Below, in pieces: positions 11,683 through 23,954 of a DNA stretch of 64,000 nucleotides. The translations under genes and the position numbers were made by a program. The notes beneath the pieces are model-generated. The model ran no database searches, was not told the DNA's origin, and was given only the letters and a program-made list of their open reading frames with translations. Origin of the DNA: Luscinia megarhynchos (taxonomy: Eukaryota; Chordata; Aves; Passeriformes; Turdidae); the NCBI GenBank assembly GCA_034336665.1, contig CM067592.1, positions 50,857,783 to 50,921,782 on the forward strand, read 5' to 3'. Numbering within the stretch: the stretch's first letter is position 1; every line of letters starts with the position of its first letter.

Positions 11683-12732
11683 TGTTGCAACATTTTGGTA
11701 TGGACGGAGGCTACAAGAGAGGTGGAGGTTTCTGTGAGAAGCTGCTAGAAGCTTCTGCCTTATCCAGTGGAGCTGATGACAGCGGGGTCCAAAACACACC
11801 CAGAACTGGCCAAGCCCAAGCCCATCAACAGCAGGGGCAGGACCTGTGGAATAACGTATTAAAGAGGGGGAGAAAAGGTAATAGCACAGGAACAATTGCA
11901 TCCGGGGAAGAGAGGGGTGAGAAGGAATGTGAGAGGAGCAGCGCTGCCGACACGAGGTGTGTGGAGCAGGGGGAGGAGGCGATGTCCCTCCGGTTTTAAG
12001 GGGATGCAGAGCAGGGTGAGGCAGTTGTGCCGCTGCAGCCCTTGGAGCCATGGGGGAGCAGAGAGACATCTGCGGCCATGGAAGACCCCATGCTGGAGCA
12101 GGCTCCTGCAGGACCTGTGGCCCCATGGACAGAGGAGCGCTCGCTGGAGCGGGTTTGCTGGCAGGACTTGTGACCCAACAGGGGATCCAGGCTAAAGTGA
12201 TCTGCTCCTGCCGGACTGCACCCCATAAAAGGGACCCACTCTGGAGCAGTTTCTGAAGAACAGGAGCCCATAAGAGTGTCTCACACTGGAGAAGTTTGAG
12301 GAGGATTGTCTTTCATGGGAGGGACTCCACACTGGGACAGAGGAACAATGTGAGAAAGAGGAGGGAGCAGCAGAAATAACACGTGATGAACTGACTGCAG
12401 CCCCCATCCTCCATATCCCTGTGCTGCTGGAGTGAGGGTAGAGAAAATGAGAAGTGAAGTTAAGCCTAAAAGGAGGGAGGCTGAGGGGAAGGTGTTTAAA
12501 GTTTATTTTTACTTCTCATTATCCTACTTTGATTTTATTGTTAATAAATAAGTAGAATTTCCCAAGTCGAGTCTGTGTTGCCCATGATGGTAATTGCTCA
12601 GTGATCTTTCCCTGTCCTTATTTCAACCCATGAGACTTTTGGTCGATTTTCCCTTCCTCATCCAGGTAATGAGGGGGAAATATGGAGTAGTATTGGTGGG
12701 CACCTGGCATTCAGCCAGGTCAGCCCATCGCA
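11683..12732 (+). mobile_element. Endogenous retrovirus LTR, about 1.05 kb, plus orientation
   Basis: Matches in order a widespread songbird LTR I recognise. The start is TGTTG, followed by a TTTTGGTA motif and GAAGCTGCTAGAAGCTTC (about 11737). A TATA-like GTATTAAAGAG lies near 11856. Then comes a purine-rich GC-rich middle, TTACTTCTCATTATCCTAC upstream of AATAAA (12543-12548), and the U5 segment CCCAAGTCGAGTCTG. The end is GGGCACCTGGCATTCAGCC and ...CCATCGCA. The family's usual end is a CCACCACA-like octamer, so two terminal bases have drifted. No target-site duplication and no paired LTR are seen, so it is most likely a solo LTR. It is related to the LTR at 62614-63945, which lies in the opposite orientation. 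The frames at 11629-12126 (minus) and 11682-12271 are repeat-derived and not genes. Confidence 0.8.
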
Positions 12733-14800
12733 CTGAAGATGTGGAATGCAATTAGAGCCTCAGAGCTCCAAGATCCCTAAAGGCAAACAGTCTTTTAATA
12801 AATTGGAGTTTCTTTCTGTATGATTTACCAAATCACTTTTGTGGCAACTTAGAATCAATTCTGCACAAAATGGAAAAACAGATATTCTCATAGAAGTAAT
12901 TGTTATGCTGTGCAAGAAGAAATGAGATTAAATTGCCATCTTTTTCTCTGAGGAGCCATTAGTAATGAATAGCAATTCTGTTTCATTTCTCTGACTCTTG
13001 TTATTCCTCTCTCCATCTCCAGATTAATCTTTACAATTGGAAATTTTTATAGTTCCAATGGGACAAAACATGACTTCACTGTTTGCCAAGATGACTGTTT
13101 TTTAAATTAGGAGTCTTAATTTATTTTTTTTTAATAAATTTTGAGAATAATCTCTTTTTGCTTAGATCAACCTATCTCAGTAGTTGACAGTCATGAATGA
13201 ATTTTTTTGTTCATTTTGTCCATGATTTCTGTCTGGATGAGATCTGTCATTATATTCATTAGTCGGAGAAGAACGGAGGGAGGTAATAATGTCAGAGGTT
13301 CAACCTGCCTTATTTGGGAGATTTCTCTGAAAATCTCCCCAAATTTTTTACTGAGTCTTCCTTTACATCCTCTTTCAAGCAGAGGCCTTAGAACAACCTC
13401 TTCCCACTCCACTGCCAGCCATTTAAAATACTTCTAAAATATTTTTCTTACTTATTCAGGGCCAGACAATTAGTGGCAGATTTAGAATTTTAACCCTGAT
13501 TTTTTTGCCCTCACACTAAGACCTTCAAACTGTTATCTGTTTTTTTCTTCTTGTATTTTATTTAAAGCAAAGCAAACAAACATTTTTGAAGTGATATTTT
13601 ATTCATGTGTGTCTTAGTTTTAAAAGAGAGAACCCTGTGTTAACATAAATAAAACAAATATCATACTTCTGATCTGCGACTTAATTGTAATACCTCTTTC
13701 AGCAGCAGCAGGATTTGATTTACCCTCGTGAATTCATATCTTCAAGGAACATTGACAGAACAAAGTAAGATATACAAAACATGGCCAGGCATAAATGACA
13801 ATATCATTTCTGTAGCAAAGTAATCTGAAATTATCACACAACACAAACTCAAAATATTCCAGTATTCTGGAATGCAAAGTAATTCCTAAACACTTAGAAG
13901 AAAGGACTTTGCATTACAAAGGTCTTTCACAAAGATAACAGAATCACACAATCACAGGGTCAATTAAAATTTCATTTTTCTTGCTTATCAATGAATATAC
14001 TGGCTGGCATGCATGATTCTGCAAATCTTGATGAAGTCATGCTATCATTATAATTTAAAGTAGTTGTATTCTATATTTAATACAAGAGAATCTGCTGTTT
14101 CATGTATGGCTATACGTGCAAAGCTTTCTCTAGTATTTTCATAACTTTAAATGAAAAAAAACTGTTCAAGAATGTCTTGAAATCTGCAAGGAAATTCCAG
14201 CCACATTTGGAAATAATCCTTTAACCTACCCTTTCACTTCCCACACATTCATTCTTGTCATATCTTTGCAAAAAAGTATGCACTTGAAGCAAATGAGAAC
14301 AAAGAATTACATTGATAATATGGATTTTGAGAAAAATTATCTTTTCAGCTTTTCCTAATGAAAAAAAATAAATGGCCAGTTTCAAAGCCATCTTCTCAGC
14401 TGCTGATAAGATAAATGTACTGATTAACACCTTTTCCAAGTTGGGTTGGAGGTGAAAGCAATTCTATTTGGCAAAATCTCATCCCATTTGCTGACATCTT
14501 CATTAACCTCACTGATAAGAAAACCATTTCACTACAAAAACTTCTCAGGACTAGAGCTTTTATCTTCACAGCTTCACCTAACAATGTTAATTCTCTATGT
14601 GCAACATGCAGGCTCAGTTGCCTTGATAATTTCTGTGTGTGCTATATCTTTTTTCCTTTGGTTAAAAGGTTGACCTAAAGAAAACCAATTGCTTCTGAGC
14701 TCATTGCTGAAGTCTGATTTTCAAAAGGACATTCCACCTTTTAACAAAAAGAAAGAAAAAGAATGTAGATAAGTGAGTGAAAGGGTCATCAGAAACAGAA
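12733..14800. other. AT-rich unique-looking DNA
   Basis: About 2 kb without recognised repeat, RNA or gene. The open frames at 13191-13437 and 14221-14673 are short, overlap on both strands and match nothing I recognise. Confidence 0.55.
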
Positions 14801-14882
14801 AGTTAATTGATGGTATATATTGGAAGAAATAATGCCATGTCATCATGGCATGATTTCTTCCAAAATGCACCTTCAATTAGCT
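14801..14882. repeat. Near-perfect 82-nt foldback (39-nt arms, 4-nt loop)
   Basis: Arm one is 14801-14839, the loop is TCAT at 14840-14843 and arm two is 14844-14882. Comparing arm one with the reverse complement of arm two gives 33 identities in 39 positions. Two of the six differences would be G:U pairs in one transcription direction. The innermost 19 positions have a single mismatch. The foldback could be a short palindromic MITE: a TA dinucleotide lies symmetrically near each end, as for Tc1/mariner-type elements, but a palindrome gives this automatically. It could also be a pre-microRNA-like hairpin. I recognise neither a known MITE family nor a known microRNA. Confidence 0.85.
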
Positions 14883-17153
14883 ATGCCGCGCTCTTCTGTT
14901 GTATTCTACAATTTCGCTGTTTGGTTCCCCAATTTCTCTAAAACATACCACTGCTTTGTTAAGATAATAAATACTTTATCCCTTGCTCAGGCATAATAAG
15001 GTGAAATTTTGGAGCAACAAACTTCCTCTACTTATTTTAAAAGGTATCTCCTTCTGGTTATAAATGTTTAATTTTTAAGAAACATCTTGTAATAGGAGAA
15101 GCAAATTGTGAATTTTTCTGAATGGGGAAACTTGTTTCAGCCAGGTTATACTCTTGCGAAAACTTTTTGCTGTGTAGATTCTTAGTCAGAATGTGTATTC
15201 ATATAGGAAGTTAGCTGCATTTTCCAGAAAAACCGTCAGGGAAATTCAGCATCTCTCTGCTTACCAAGGTGGATAGTTTTATGGTAGCAGGACTGTTTCC
15301 CATCTCCTTTACCTTGTGCAATTTGATTTATTGTGTTAAATCAATGACATGACAGTCTTTCTCTAAAAGCAAACATACATATGTGCTTACTTGTACCTCC
15401 TCCCCCCCAAAAAAAAGACATTTAATATGCTAATCTTAATAAAATGTGAAGTTTATTCAGTGTAACGTGTCTTTCAAAACACACTTAAAATACTGTGTCA
15501 GCGGTAGAAGGCCATTTTCTTGCCTTTCTGCTGTATGTGTTCTTATAGAGCATTGCAGTGCCATACTGCTTAGTCTGGTGCTTAAACTTCTCATGTCAAA
15601 GCAGCTGAAGACAAACTTTATATAAACTCCAAAAAAAAATGTTTATTTTCTAATTCTGTAAAGTTACAATGAAACAATGCTATCTCTGCTATAAATCTAT
15701 GGAAATGGCTGATCTTAGATCTGATGTAAAATTCAAATGTCTGAAATTTGGAATCCAGGACCTCTGAATGCATTAATGTCACCAGTAAATACCCTTCCCA
15801 GTGATCTAGAAGGACATCTCTAGTGCAATGTGTGGTACCTTATGCTTATATGTTGTATGTGCTCTGATAAGTTATGCTTTCAAACTATTTCACAGGCATG
15901 TATGGCACAAGATGAGCTATCCCAGGAACAATAATTTTGCTGTACAGGAAGACCTGCTACGCACTTTTGGTTATACAACAACTAGACTCCTCTTCAAATG
16001 TGACTCAATTGACAAATTAGTCACTATGTGCTATCTTGCAGTCCCCAAAGGAGATTTCCTCTAATTCTAAGATCTTGGTCTAGACTTTTTTAATCTTTGG
16101 AGTTACCATCCAGCCTTTCTCTTTAATAACTTTGCGCAGTTTTCAAAAGCAGAATTGTTACTTTGGCCACAGACATCACTACTTAAAACCAAGTCCAGCA
16201 TCATTTCAGTTATTCTAAACAGAAATAATTTGCCTTGTCTAAATAAATGCTGCTGATTTTATGGCTACTGACAACTGCAGCTCTCCTGCATCTACATAAT
16301 CTCAAGCACACTGACCTAAGCTAGTATAAGTCATGGTCTGGCAAAACAAAACTTCAGGATACCGGCCATAAAAACAAACAAAACCTTAGGTTCCAGTTGG
16401 TGGATGCTAATTGCTCAGACACCAAGGAAACAGATTGAACAACAGCTGAACTGGGTAATACTTATACTCAGGATGTTTTAGAATTTTGGGTAGCAGAAAA
16501 AGCATGAGAGCTGATAGGACAGAGGGACTAACTGGGCTTAACATTCTATTGACTTATTAAGATGACATAATACTGCCCCATCACACACAAGGAGCTTTAT
16601 ATATATATAAACTCTGACAGCAATTTGTGTGAGCTGTTGCAGAGTCTTTAGTGCATCAAACCTCTAGCTAGAAATCATTCTTATTTTATAGGTTTCTCTT
16701 TTATTTCTCATCTGCCTGGCAGAAATAAAACGCTCTTTGCAATTAGACAAAGTCTTTGCAGTTGCACAAACCTGTCTCTGCAGTGTCTACTTCTGCTTAG
16801 TTCCTGTTAAGCCAAAAGAAGCCTAGAAAAAAATCCCAGTCAAATGTATCCATTAGCTTACGTCTCTCTTGTCCTTTTTAACAAGTGTCTTATAATTGGT
16901 TAAACACTTTTTCTAATTAATTTCAAAGGATGTTTCACTAGGGCTGAAGGCAGAATGAGGGCTGTCTGTTGCCTGGAAAGAGAAGCCACTGGCCTCCACA
17001 CAGGGGCAGCAGGATGTGTACAATTTCTGCACTGGTTTTAAGGGACCATGGATGCCGTGATCTCACAGTTTGATTGGGCAATATTTTAACATCAGGAAGG
17101 TATTGTGTCTGTTCAAAAGTAGAAGCCCTAATGTATAGGCAGAAGACACACTG
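14883..17153. other. AT-rich unique-looking DNA
   Basis: No gene recognised. It includes an uninterpreted frame at 15828-16064 and a self-complementary TA run near 16596-16611. From about 16930 to the LTR at 17154 the base composition rises slightly, but no repeat family could be named. Confidence 0.5.
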
Positions 17154-17738
17154 TGTTGGTCCTGCCTGGCGTGAGCTAGCTCTCTTCCCAATGTCTGGTG
17201 TGGAGCTGTGTTCTGGAACTGTGCTGACCACAGTGTTAATACACAGATGTTTTTTGTTATTGCTGAGCAGGGCCTACATAGAGCCAAAGCCTTTTCTGCT
17301 GTTTGTAGTTCCACTCTGATGAGGAAGTTTGGGATGCATGGGAGTCTGGGAGGAGATGCAGCCAGGCCAACTGACCACAAATGACCAAAAAGATATTCCT
17401 GATCTTATGAAATCCTGCTCAATACATAAAGTGGGGGGAAGAAAGAAGAAGGAGGGATATTTGGGGTTATGACATTTGTTTTCCCAGGTTAACATTACAC
17501 ATGGTAGAGCCCTGCTCTCCTGAAGGTGGCTGAACTTCTCTGTGTGCGTGGGAAGTGCTGAATTAATTATTTTCCTTGTTTTTGTCTGCTTGTGTGCATG
17601 GCTTTTGGTGACCCTATTAAATTGTCTTTATCTCAAACCATGACGGTTACTCTTTTGATTCTCTCCTTAATCCCACTGGTGGGGGAGCAAATGAATGGCT
17701 GGTGAAGCTTGACTGCTGGCAGGAGTTAAACCATGATA
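17154..17738 (+). mobile_element. Endogenous retrovirus LTR, about 0.6 kb, plus orientation
   Basis: Matches in order a common avian LTR I recognise: TGTTGGTCCTG start, GATGTTTTTTGTTATTGCTG, an AGCCAGGCCAACTGACC block, and a decayed TATA region (AATACATAAA at 17421-17430, where the family has a CATATAAA-like box). Then come GGAGCCCTGCT-like and TGGCTGAAC blocks, the R-end motif CCTATTAAATTGTC, CTTTATCTCAAACC, and the end GAGTTAAACCATGATA. The last bases have drifted from the usual CCACGACA-like end. No flanking duplication is visible, and there is no second copy nearby. It is probably a solo LTR and transcriptionally dead, judging by the lost TATA box. Confidence 0.75.
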
Positions 17739-17750
17739 TACGCACACACA

Positions 17751-17772
17751 CTCTCAAGGAAAGCCTTGAGAG
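17751..17772. repeat. Perfect 9-bp hairpin beside LTR end
   Basis: CTCTCAAGG (17751-17759) and CCTTGAGAG (17764-17772) are exact complements around a 4-nt loop, 12 bases past the LTR end. It follows a short run of CA dinucleotides. Confidence 0.7.
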
Positions 17773-17816
17773 CACATACCACAGAGGAGAAATTGTGATA
17801 TGACATGGTAATGAAC

Positions 17817-17970
17817 AAAAAGGAAGGAGGAAAAAGAAGAAGGGGTAGAAGAAGGGGAAAGAGAAGAGAATTATTCAATATTATCTAGAATATATATTTT
17901 TCTATGTATTTCATATTATATTTTTATGTATTTATATTTGTATTTATATTCATTTATATACACTTATATG
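17817..17970. repeat. Purine-rich tract followed by AT-rich low-complexity DNA
   Basis: 17817-17872 is almost entirely A and G on the plus strand (GAAGAAGGGG-like units). It is followed by about 90 bp of TATTTATAT-type sequence to 17970. Confidence 0.75.
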
Positions 17971-18442
17971 CCACCAATATGGAACACCAGGATCTTCCCC
18001 ATAACTAATGCTGAAAGATGGGATTTGAGAAAAGCTCCTCACAGAGGAGCAGTGTTTCAAAATATGTGTTTAACCCTGAGCAGGATTTTGAAATTAAAAT
18101 AGTTTACTATCCCTTGTTCTAATATCTTAGAACTTCAGTTAAAAGAGGGCTTTGTGGTAATTTGTGAACCAGATACCAAAAACAGTGGTGTAGAAGCTAA
18201 AATGCAAAGAAAATAATTCTAAAGGAAAACAGAGGGTGGAAGCCTGGTAATGGCTTGGCTATAGTAAAAGTAGTGAGTTATCTATGTAAACAAATACTGA
18301 AACTTGAAATTAAAAGCTTGACTAAGCAGTGGAAGCCTCATTGAGACAATGTAATATTTAGGAGCTAGACTTTCAACTGTTTCTCAAGTACATACAAAAG
18401 AGAGTGTAGAATGTAAAAATCAGAGAAGAAGAAAAAAAAAAG
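17971..18442. other. Spacer between two LTRs
   Basis: AT-rich, no recognised content. It may be host DNA separating two independent LTR insertions. Confidence 0.4.
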
Positions 18443-19137
18443 TGTTTTAAAACCGTGTATCACCATCTGTTGAAGCTGGGTGGGGTAGTGACCCTTATCT
18501 CCGTGGGACTTACTATCTGCTAATGGGCCATCTTTAAAACCAGGTGGGGCAATCATCTTTATCTTTTCCACAACCCATCCTCCCTCCAGGAAGATATCAT
18601 CTGTTACCGGGCCATTAAGTCCCACTGTATGACTGATGAAATTACATCATCCCATTGGGAGATGCTCCAGCCAGGGGGAGGAGCCAGGACTTTCCTACCT
18701 AGATAGAAACTGAGATTTTGAACACCAAAGGAGCCTTCTTTCCACTGAATTCCAGAGGAAAGCAGGACCTTTCCACATCATGCCTGGACCTTCAGAGGAA
18801 AACTGCACCTTCTACAGGAGCACTGCTTCAGCTGAACCACATCTGCCACTGCAGGGGGACTGTAGCCACCATTTAATGGGACTGCTACCAACGCCCTGAC
18901 TGACAGGGTGTCAGGTTGTATTCTGACTCTGTCAGTGTTTTGGGATTGTTCTTTGTAATACTCTATTTATATTTTAATTTTCCTAGTAAGGAACTGTTAT
19001 TCTTAATTCCCATATGTTTGCCTGAGAGCCCCTTAATTTCAAAATTATAATAATTTGGAGGGAGGGGTTTTGCATTCTCCATTTCAAAGAGAAGCTTCTG
19101 CCTTTACTGGCAGACACCTGCCCTTCAAACCAGGACA
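18443..19137 (+). mobile_element. Endogenous retrovirus LTR, about 0.7 kb, plus orientation
   Basis: Strong resemblance in order to a songbird LTR I recognise: ACCATCTGTTGAAGCTGG near 18461, AATGGGCCATCTTTAAAACC, GGGCCATTAAGTCCCACTG, CATCATCCCATTGGGAGATG, GGGGGAGGAGCCAGGACTTT, a run of GGAC/AGAGGAAA blocks, and CTGACTGACAGGGTGTCAGG. Then come AAGGAACTGTTATTC, TGCCTGAGAGCCCCTTAA and the end CTTCAAACCAGGACA at 19137. The usual AATAAA of the family appears here as AGTAAGG near 18984. The left border is uncertain (TGTTTTAAAACC at 18443 or slightly right of it). No target-site duplication is seen, so it is probably a solo LTR. Confidence 0.75.
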
Positions 19138-19344
19138 GGGATTGACCATGGGACTCAGTTTATTGTTTCTGACTACCGTGCAGAAAAAATGAAATTCCAG
19201 CTGCTACACCAGTATTGAACTAGAGTTTTAATCAAAGATTTGTGCAGTGTGAAGGATAATTATCGTCCAGCTTTGCTGGAGTAATGAGTCTAGGTTTGAA
19301 GTTCCCAATAGAAGAAAGATGTTTTCCTGTTGGAAAAAATCCAC

Positions 19345-19772
19345 TGGACAGCCACTAGGTTGGTTAGAACTGGAGCACTTATTCTACACAACCAAGTTGA
19401 GACAGCTGAGCCTGTTCAGCCTGGAGAAGAGAAGACTCTGGGGAGACATTACACCAACTTCCAGCACCTAAAGAGGCCTTATAAGAATACTGAAGAGGTC
19501 ACAAGGTCAGGACAAGGAGGAATTAAGCTGAAGAATAGTGGGTTTAGATTATATGTTAGGAAGAATTCTCAGCTGTAAAGACGGTGAGATACCCTAAAAA
19601 GCTTGACTGGACAAGTTTTAGAGTCCTCCATCCCTGGATGTGTTAAAGACCAGGCTGGATGGGACTCCAAGTACTTGATCTAGGGGAAAGTGTGCCTGCT
19701 CAGGAGTTAAGGATCTTTAAGCTCCCTTCCAACCAAACCACTCTATAATTCTAAAATTGCATGATTCTGTGG
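19345..19772 (+). mobile_element. CR1 LINE 3' fragment, plus orientation
   Basis: Carries the CR1 3' region in order: AGCCTGTTCAGCCTGGAGAA, AGGCCTTATAAGAATACTG (family: cctacaagaaagctg), GGGTTTAGATTATATGTTAGG, CATCCCTGGATGTGTTAAAG, CCAGGCTGGATGGGACT, and TCCCTTCCAACCAAACCA. It ends in degenerate ATTCT(A/G)TG-type tail units near 19763-19770. The copy is 5'-truncated as usual, and heavily mutated. The frame at 19330-19578 is inside it and is not a gene. Confidence 0.85.
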
Positions 19773-22546
19773 AAACAAAATCAAACCAACAAACAGGTAC
19801 AGTAATTAGCTTGTTGCAGTAGATAGAAAAAGAAACATCTTTCCACTGGTATTACTAACCTGTTGATTTCCTTTGTCCTTAAAAAAAACCCCAATGAAAC
19901 AAGTAAACAAAAACAAGAGAATTCTGAGTCCTTCCATGACTGGTCAAAGAAGAAAATATAGTGTTCTAGAAATAATTCTACAATAATTTTGTTATCATGA
20001 GAGGTCTCAGGAGTAGCCCAGCATTTAGAATAAATCTGATTATCCTGATAACTGTATGCAGAATAATCCATGTGTTTTTCTGGACAATAAAAATAGAGAA
20101 TAGAGTGGAAGTCTGTTAGTCAAGTAAAAAAAAAAGTACTGGATAAAAATGCATATTTTTTCTTCATCTGGAAAGTAGAGCCATCAAAGAAGACTGGTTG
20201 TATTTTACAGGAGGAAGAATAAAAAGAGTAAAAGGGATTAATTGATTCTGACTAACAACACTAGCTAGCCATTCACATGCACTTAAACTATGTATGAAGC
20301 CCTTATTCTTTGAACTGAAATTTTCTCTGTTGATCAAAGGACCTGTTTTGCAGTCCTTGCAGTATTTACTTTCTGGCAGATCTAAGATACCTACTGCAGT
20401 CTTTCAACCCCTATCTTTACATCTAGAGTGTTGGGAGGCTTATTGTGACATCCATTGGTGACTTTCTTCAAGGACATGCCAAGGCAAGACAGAAAGCCAT
20501 AAAAGCAAGACAGAAAGCCAAGGGCTGCAGTTTCCGAAGTTAGAAAGGGGCTGCCCAACAGGATAGAAAACAAAAGAAACTAAAACAAAAACACTGTGTG
20601 GTTTTAGAAGCAGGGATGAACACAAGGGCCTTATTTTTAGGCCTTTCTGTGCCCCTTTAAGATTCTTCCTACATAGCTGTTAAGGCTGCAATATGAAAAG
20701 AGAGAGGCAATTCAGTACCACCTTCTAAAAATCAACAAAACCTTTAAGTATTTCAGCCTACAAAAGTGTCTGGTCCTAAGGAGTACTGGGTACATAGGGT
20801 AAGAGAGGCTGTGAATAAGTGCCTGTGAACTATCATTCCATACTTTTCATACTATTCTGCATTATACTTTTATTCCAGTATCATGGACTGTTATTCCACA
20901 GCGTGTTCACTCACGGAATGCTTCTTCCACTAATTTTCGATTTTAAAAATTTCACTATTTATTTTAAAACTTTTAGCGTTATTAGAAAATCAAGAGAAAG
21001 AAACAGATCTGTGCTCAGTAGGACTGTTTAAATCCACTAGGAGACCATTGCAAGTTCCTTGGAATGATGTTAATACAAAAGAATTGTTTTCAATATTTAA
21101 GGTATGGTGTGCCTATGTCAAAAATATTTGCAGAGATTATATCCTAAAACAACAAAAAAACTGAAGATTCAAAATTTTTATGAAGGTTTTTATGCTCTTT
21201 CTTTAGATCATACCTTCACCATTTGCTCTCTTTCTCACATTTTTGGCTTTGTTTCTGTTTCTGTGTAACTTTCAGTTATCTAGGGAAATGCTTATTATTC
21301 AGATAATTTGAAGGAATAACTGAAATTTTCTTCTCATTTCTTTACAGATGAAAGGACAGGAATGAAGGAAGGAACAGAATTATCCAAAAGTTATACTGAC
21401 TAATATGTAAACCAAACCTGAAAAATTCTCTGAAACCATATCTATAACCTCAGTACTGGTGAAACAGTAATAGAGTGTTTCTTATCTGTAGTTTACCATA
21501 GGTATATTGTAAAAATTTTTACACATGACTTACATCTGTGATAACCTGCTGAACTTGAGAACTGAATCCAAGATATTAGGTTAGAGTTGGTCTTTTATGA
21601 AACTGGTAGACAGTTGAGAAAATTAAGTATTCCTTTCAATTGCTTAAACATAAGTATTGTCTTACCTGGCACAGTCTGTTCTGTCCCTCATAAAACTTCA
21701 GTTCTTTTTAACTGCGTGGAATTGGATATGCAAGTGATGTAATTATATTTTACTGTCAAAGCTTTAAATAAAAGCTTATTGTTATATTCTACATGTTGTC
21801 ATGTGTAAATATTAAAAATAAAACTATTGAAATAATCAGCAAAAGACAGTGTTCTAAGTATATATCATTACCTGCTCAGCCCTTGGGCTTCTCTGGCAAG
21901 AAATATTTGCCCTGTGTGAGTCAGATACAAAAGTCTGTAGCTACTTCCTCCTGCAGTTCTCCCATGAGCAACAGAGAGCACTGCCAAGACAGTTCTTTGT
22001 TTGTGTGCTGCTGCTTGGATTATTCACAGATGTGAAGGAAATATCAAGCAAACTCTTTAAACAGAATAAATCAGTAAAAAGTGTTAGTGCATTGAAAAAT
22101 AATGACAAAAATTTTTTTTAACTGTAAGTCTTAACTCAGGAAAATACTAAATATGTATCTAACTCCAAGGATATGAATTATCACATCCCTAAACTTACCT
22201 AAAGTCACAGTAATTTTTAGTTGCATTTAAATGTATCCAATCCCTTGGCTTCATAAAAATTGGATTACAGCTGTGCCTAATTAGTGCTATTCTCAGTCAG
22301 ATCCTCTCTACTAAACAATCCTCTGATAATCAAAAGACAGGAAAATCCACTTCCTTTTATAGAATAACTAAAAAATTACTGATAAATAGTTAGCACATAA
22401 TTACTATATGGTACTCTTCTATGAAAGATAAAATGACATTGCTGTTGTTTTTGTTGTTGTACAATCATGATGAAATACAGAATGAAAATAGGTCATACTC
22501 CCAGGTTGGTATCTTTCTCTAACCTGTTCATCTTTGTCTTTTTCAG
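19773..22546. other. AT-rich unique-looking DNA
   Basis: No recognised gene or repeat. A small imperfect tandem duplication of an AAGACAGAAAGCCA motif lies around 20480-20520. The short frames at 19781-22035 have no visible domain. Confidence 0.5.
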
Positions 22547-22594
22547 GAACATTACTGCTGTTAAGAGGAACTGTTCTTTCAAGACCCTTTAAAG
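22547..22594 (+). other. Candidate 48-nt exon (weak)
   Basis: The segment follows a strong acceptor-like tract (TCTTTGTCTTTTTCAG ending at 22546) and precedes a donor-like AAAG/GTATTT. It is 48 nt, a multiple of three, and open in one frame (encoding TLLLLRGTVLSRPFK-like residues) but closed in the other two. It resembles no protein I know. Splice-like pairs like this arise by chance in long AT-rich DNA, so this is a lead, not a gene call. Confidence 0.15.
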
Positions 22595-23954
22595 GTATTT
22601 TTGCATCTGCAGTACAGCTTAATGAAGATTTTTCACTGTACTACAAGGCAGTGAGAGAAGACTGGGGTAAAGAAAAATACCTGGTTAAAGACATGGCATG
22701 AAAGAATAGAATAAAATCTTAAGCCAAATCATGGATCCTTTACTATGCAAAAACCTACCTGCATTTTGTAGATCATTCAGATGCTGATAGGTTTGATAAG
22801 AAGAATCGTTCTGCTTCCATCTGTGTTCATTGATGTCCAAGAATTTGCTAATAACCAAAAGGATTTGTTATCTACTGAAGACCAGATGTGAAAAGGAAAA
22901 GAATAAGGGATATTTTCTGAATATACTTATTGGTGGCAACACAGTACTAAAAGCAGGTGATGAAAAATTAACTTAATCATTTAACACAGTATTTTTTTCA
23001 TTTGGTTCTCTGGCAACTGGATTGTGTTTCCTCTCACTTCCTGAAAACTAAAATATAGACCTAGTCCAGAAAAATCATCATTTTTAAAGGCATCCCACTG
23101 AAATAAGTCTGTGCTCTTTGTTAAACAGAAAACTTAGTTCTTCTGTCTTTCTTAATAAAATGAATAGAGGCAAATCTATGCTCCTTATGTGAAAAAAAGA
23201 AAAAAAAAAAAAGGAAATTCATTTGTGCCCTCAGAGATCATAAAAACAAAGAGTATCAAATAGATTTGTTCCTATTAAAAAGCATTCAGGGGTTGTTTTG
23301 ACCTTGTGACTTATCATTAGCAGAGGCAGAGGCAAAAACACAGATCATGCCAGACCATGATGGTGTTCCCTGTCCCTCTCAATGTCCAAGTTGCTCAATC
23401 AAAGTGTGTGGGCAGTGCCCCTGTGCTTGGTGGGTCACATGGACTGAATTCATGTGGCAGCTCTCACTGCCCCTCTTTGCACAATGGTCAGATGAATCCC
23501 TCAAACACCCACTCAAATATCATGCCTTTATAAACCTGTTTGGTTGTTTGCAGTCCAAAATTCCTGCTGTGATATTGCCACAAAATTCATTAATGTGTTA
23601 CACATCAGCTGGCAACATTTCTATGCTGTTCTGTAGGGATGTTTGCACCCAGAGCAGTAATTAAAACAATTACCTGTAGTTTTATCTGCCTTAAGTTTAA
23701 AGCAGAAACATCTGCTGCAAGCAAAGACTGCTTACAGGCTGGGCTGGGCTGAGCTGGGCAGGAGAAGAGATTTCTATGGTATTATTTCATTCCAACCAGT
23801 TTCATTAGTCACCTCAATAGTTGATGGGGACTTACAGAAGCAAAAACATAGACAAAAAATAGAAGTAGCTAAATTCTAGAACAAATCTCTTCGTCCTTAG
23901 GCAACATAGAGAATATATAGCTTTATATGCAACTTTCTTTTTTTTCCTTTACAG
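22595..23954. other. AT-rich DNA, GC-richer around 23340-23660
   Basis: No gene recognised. The plus frame at 23347-23664 (105 codons) starts with a cysteine- and proline-rich stretch, resembles nothing I know, and contains no visible domain. A few GGGCT units lie at 23737-23760. Confidence 0.4.

Noticed and set aside
11629..12126. 165-codon minus-strand frame
   Set aside because: Antisense to the 11683-12732 LTR; proline-rich because the plus strand is purine-rich.
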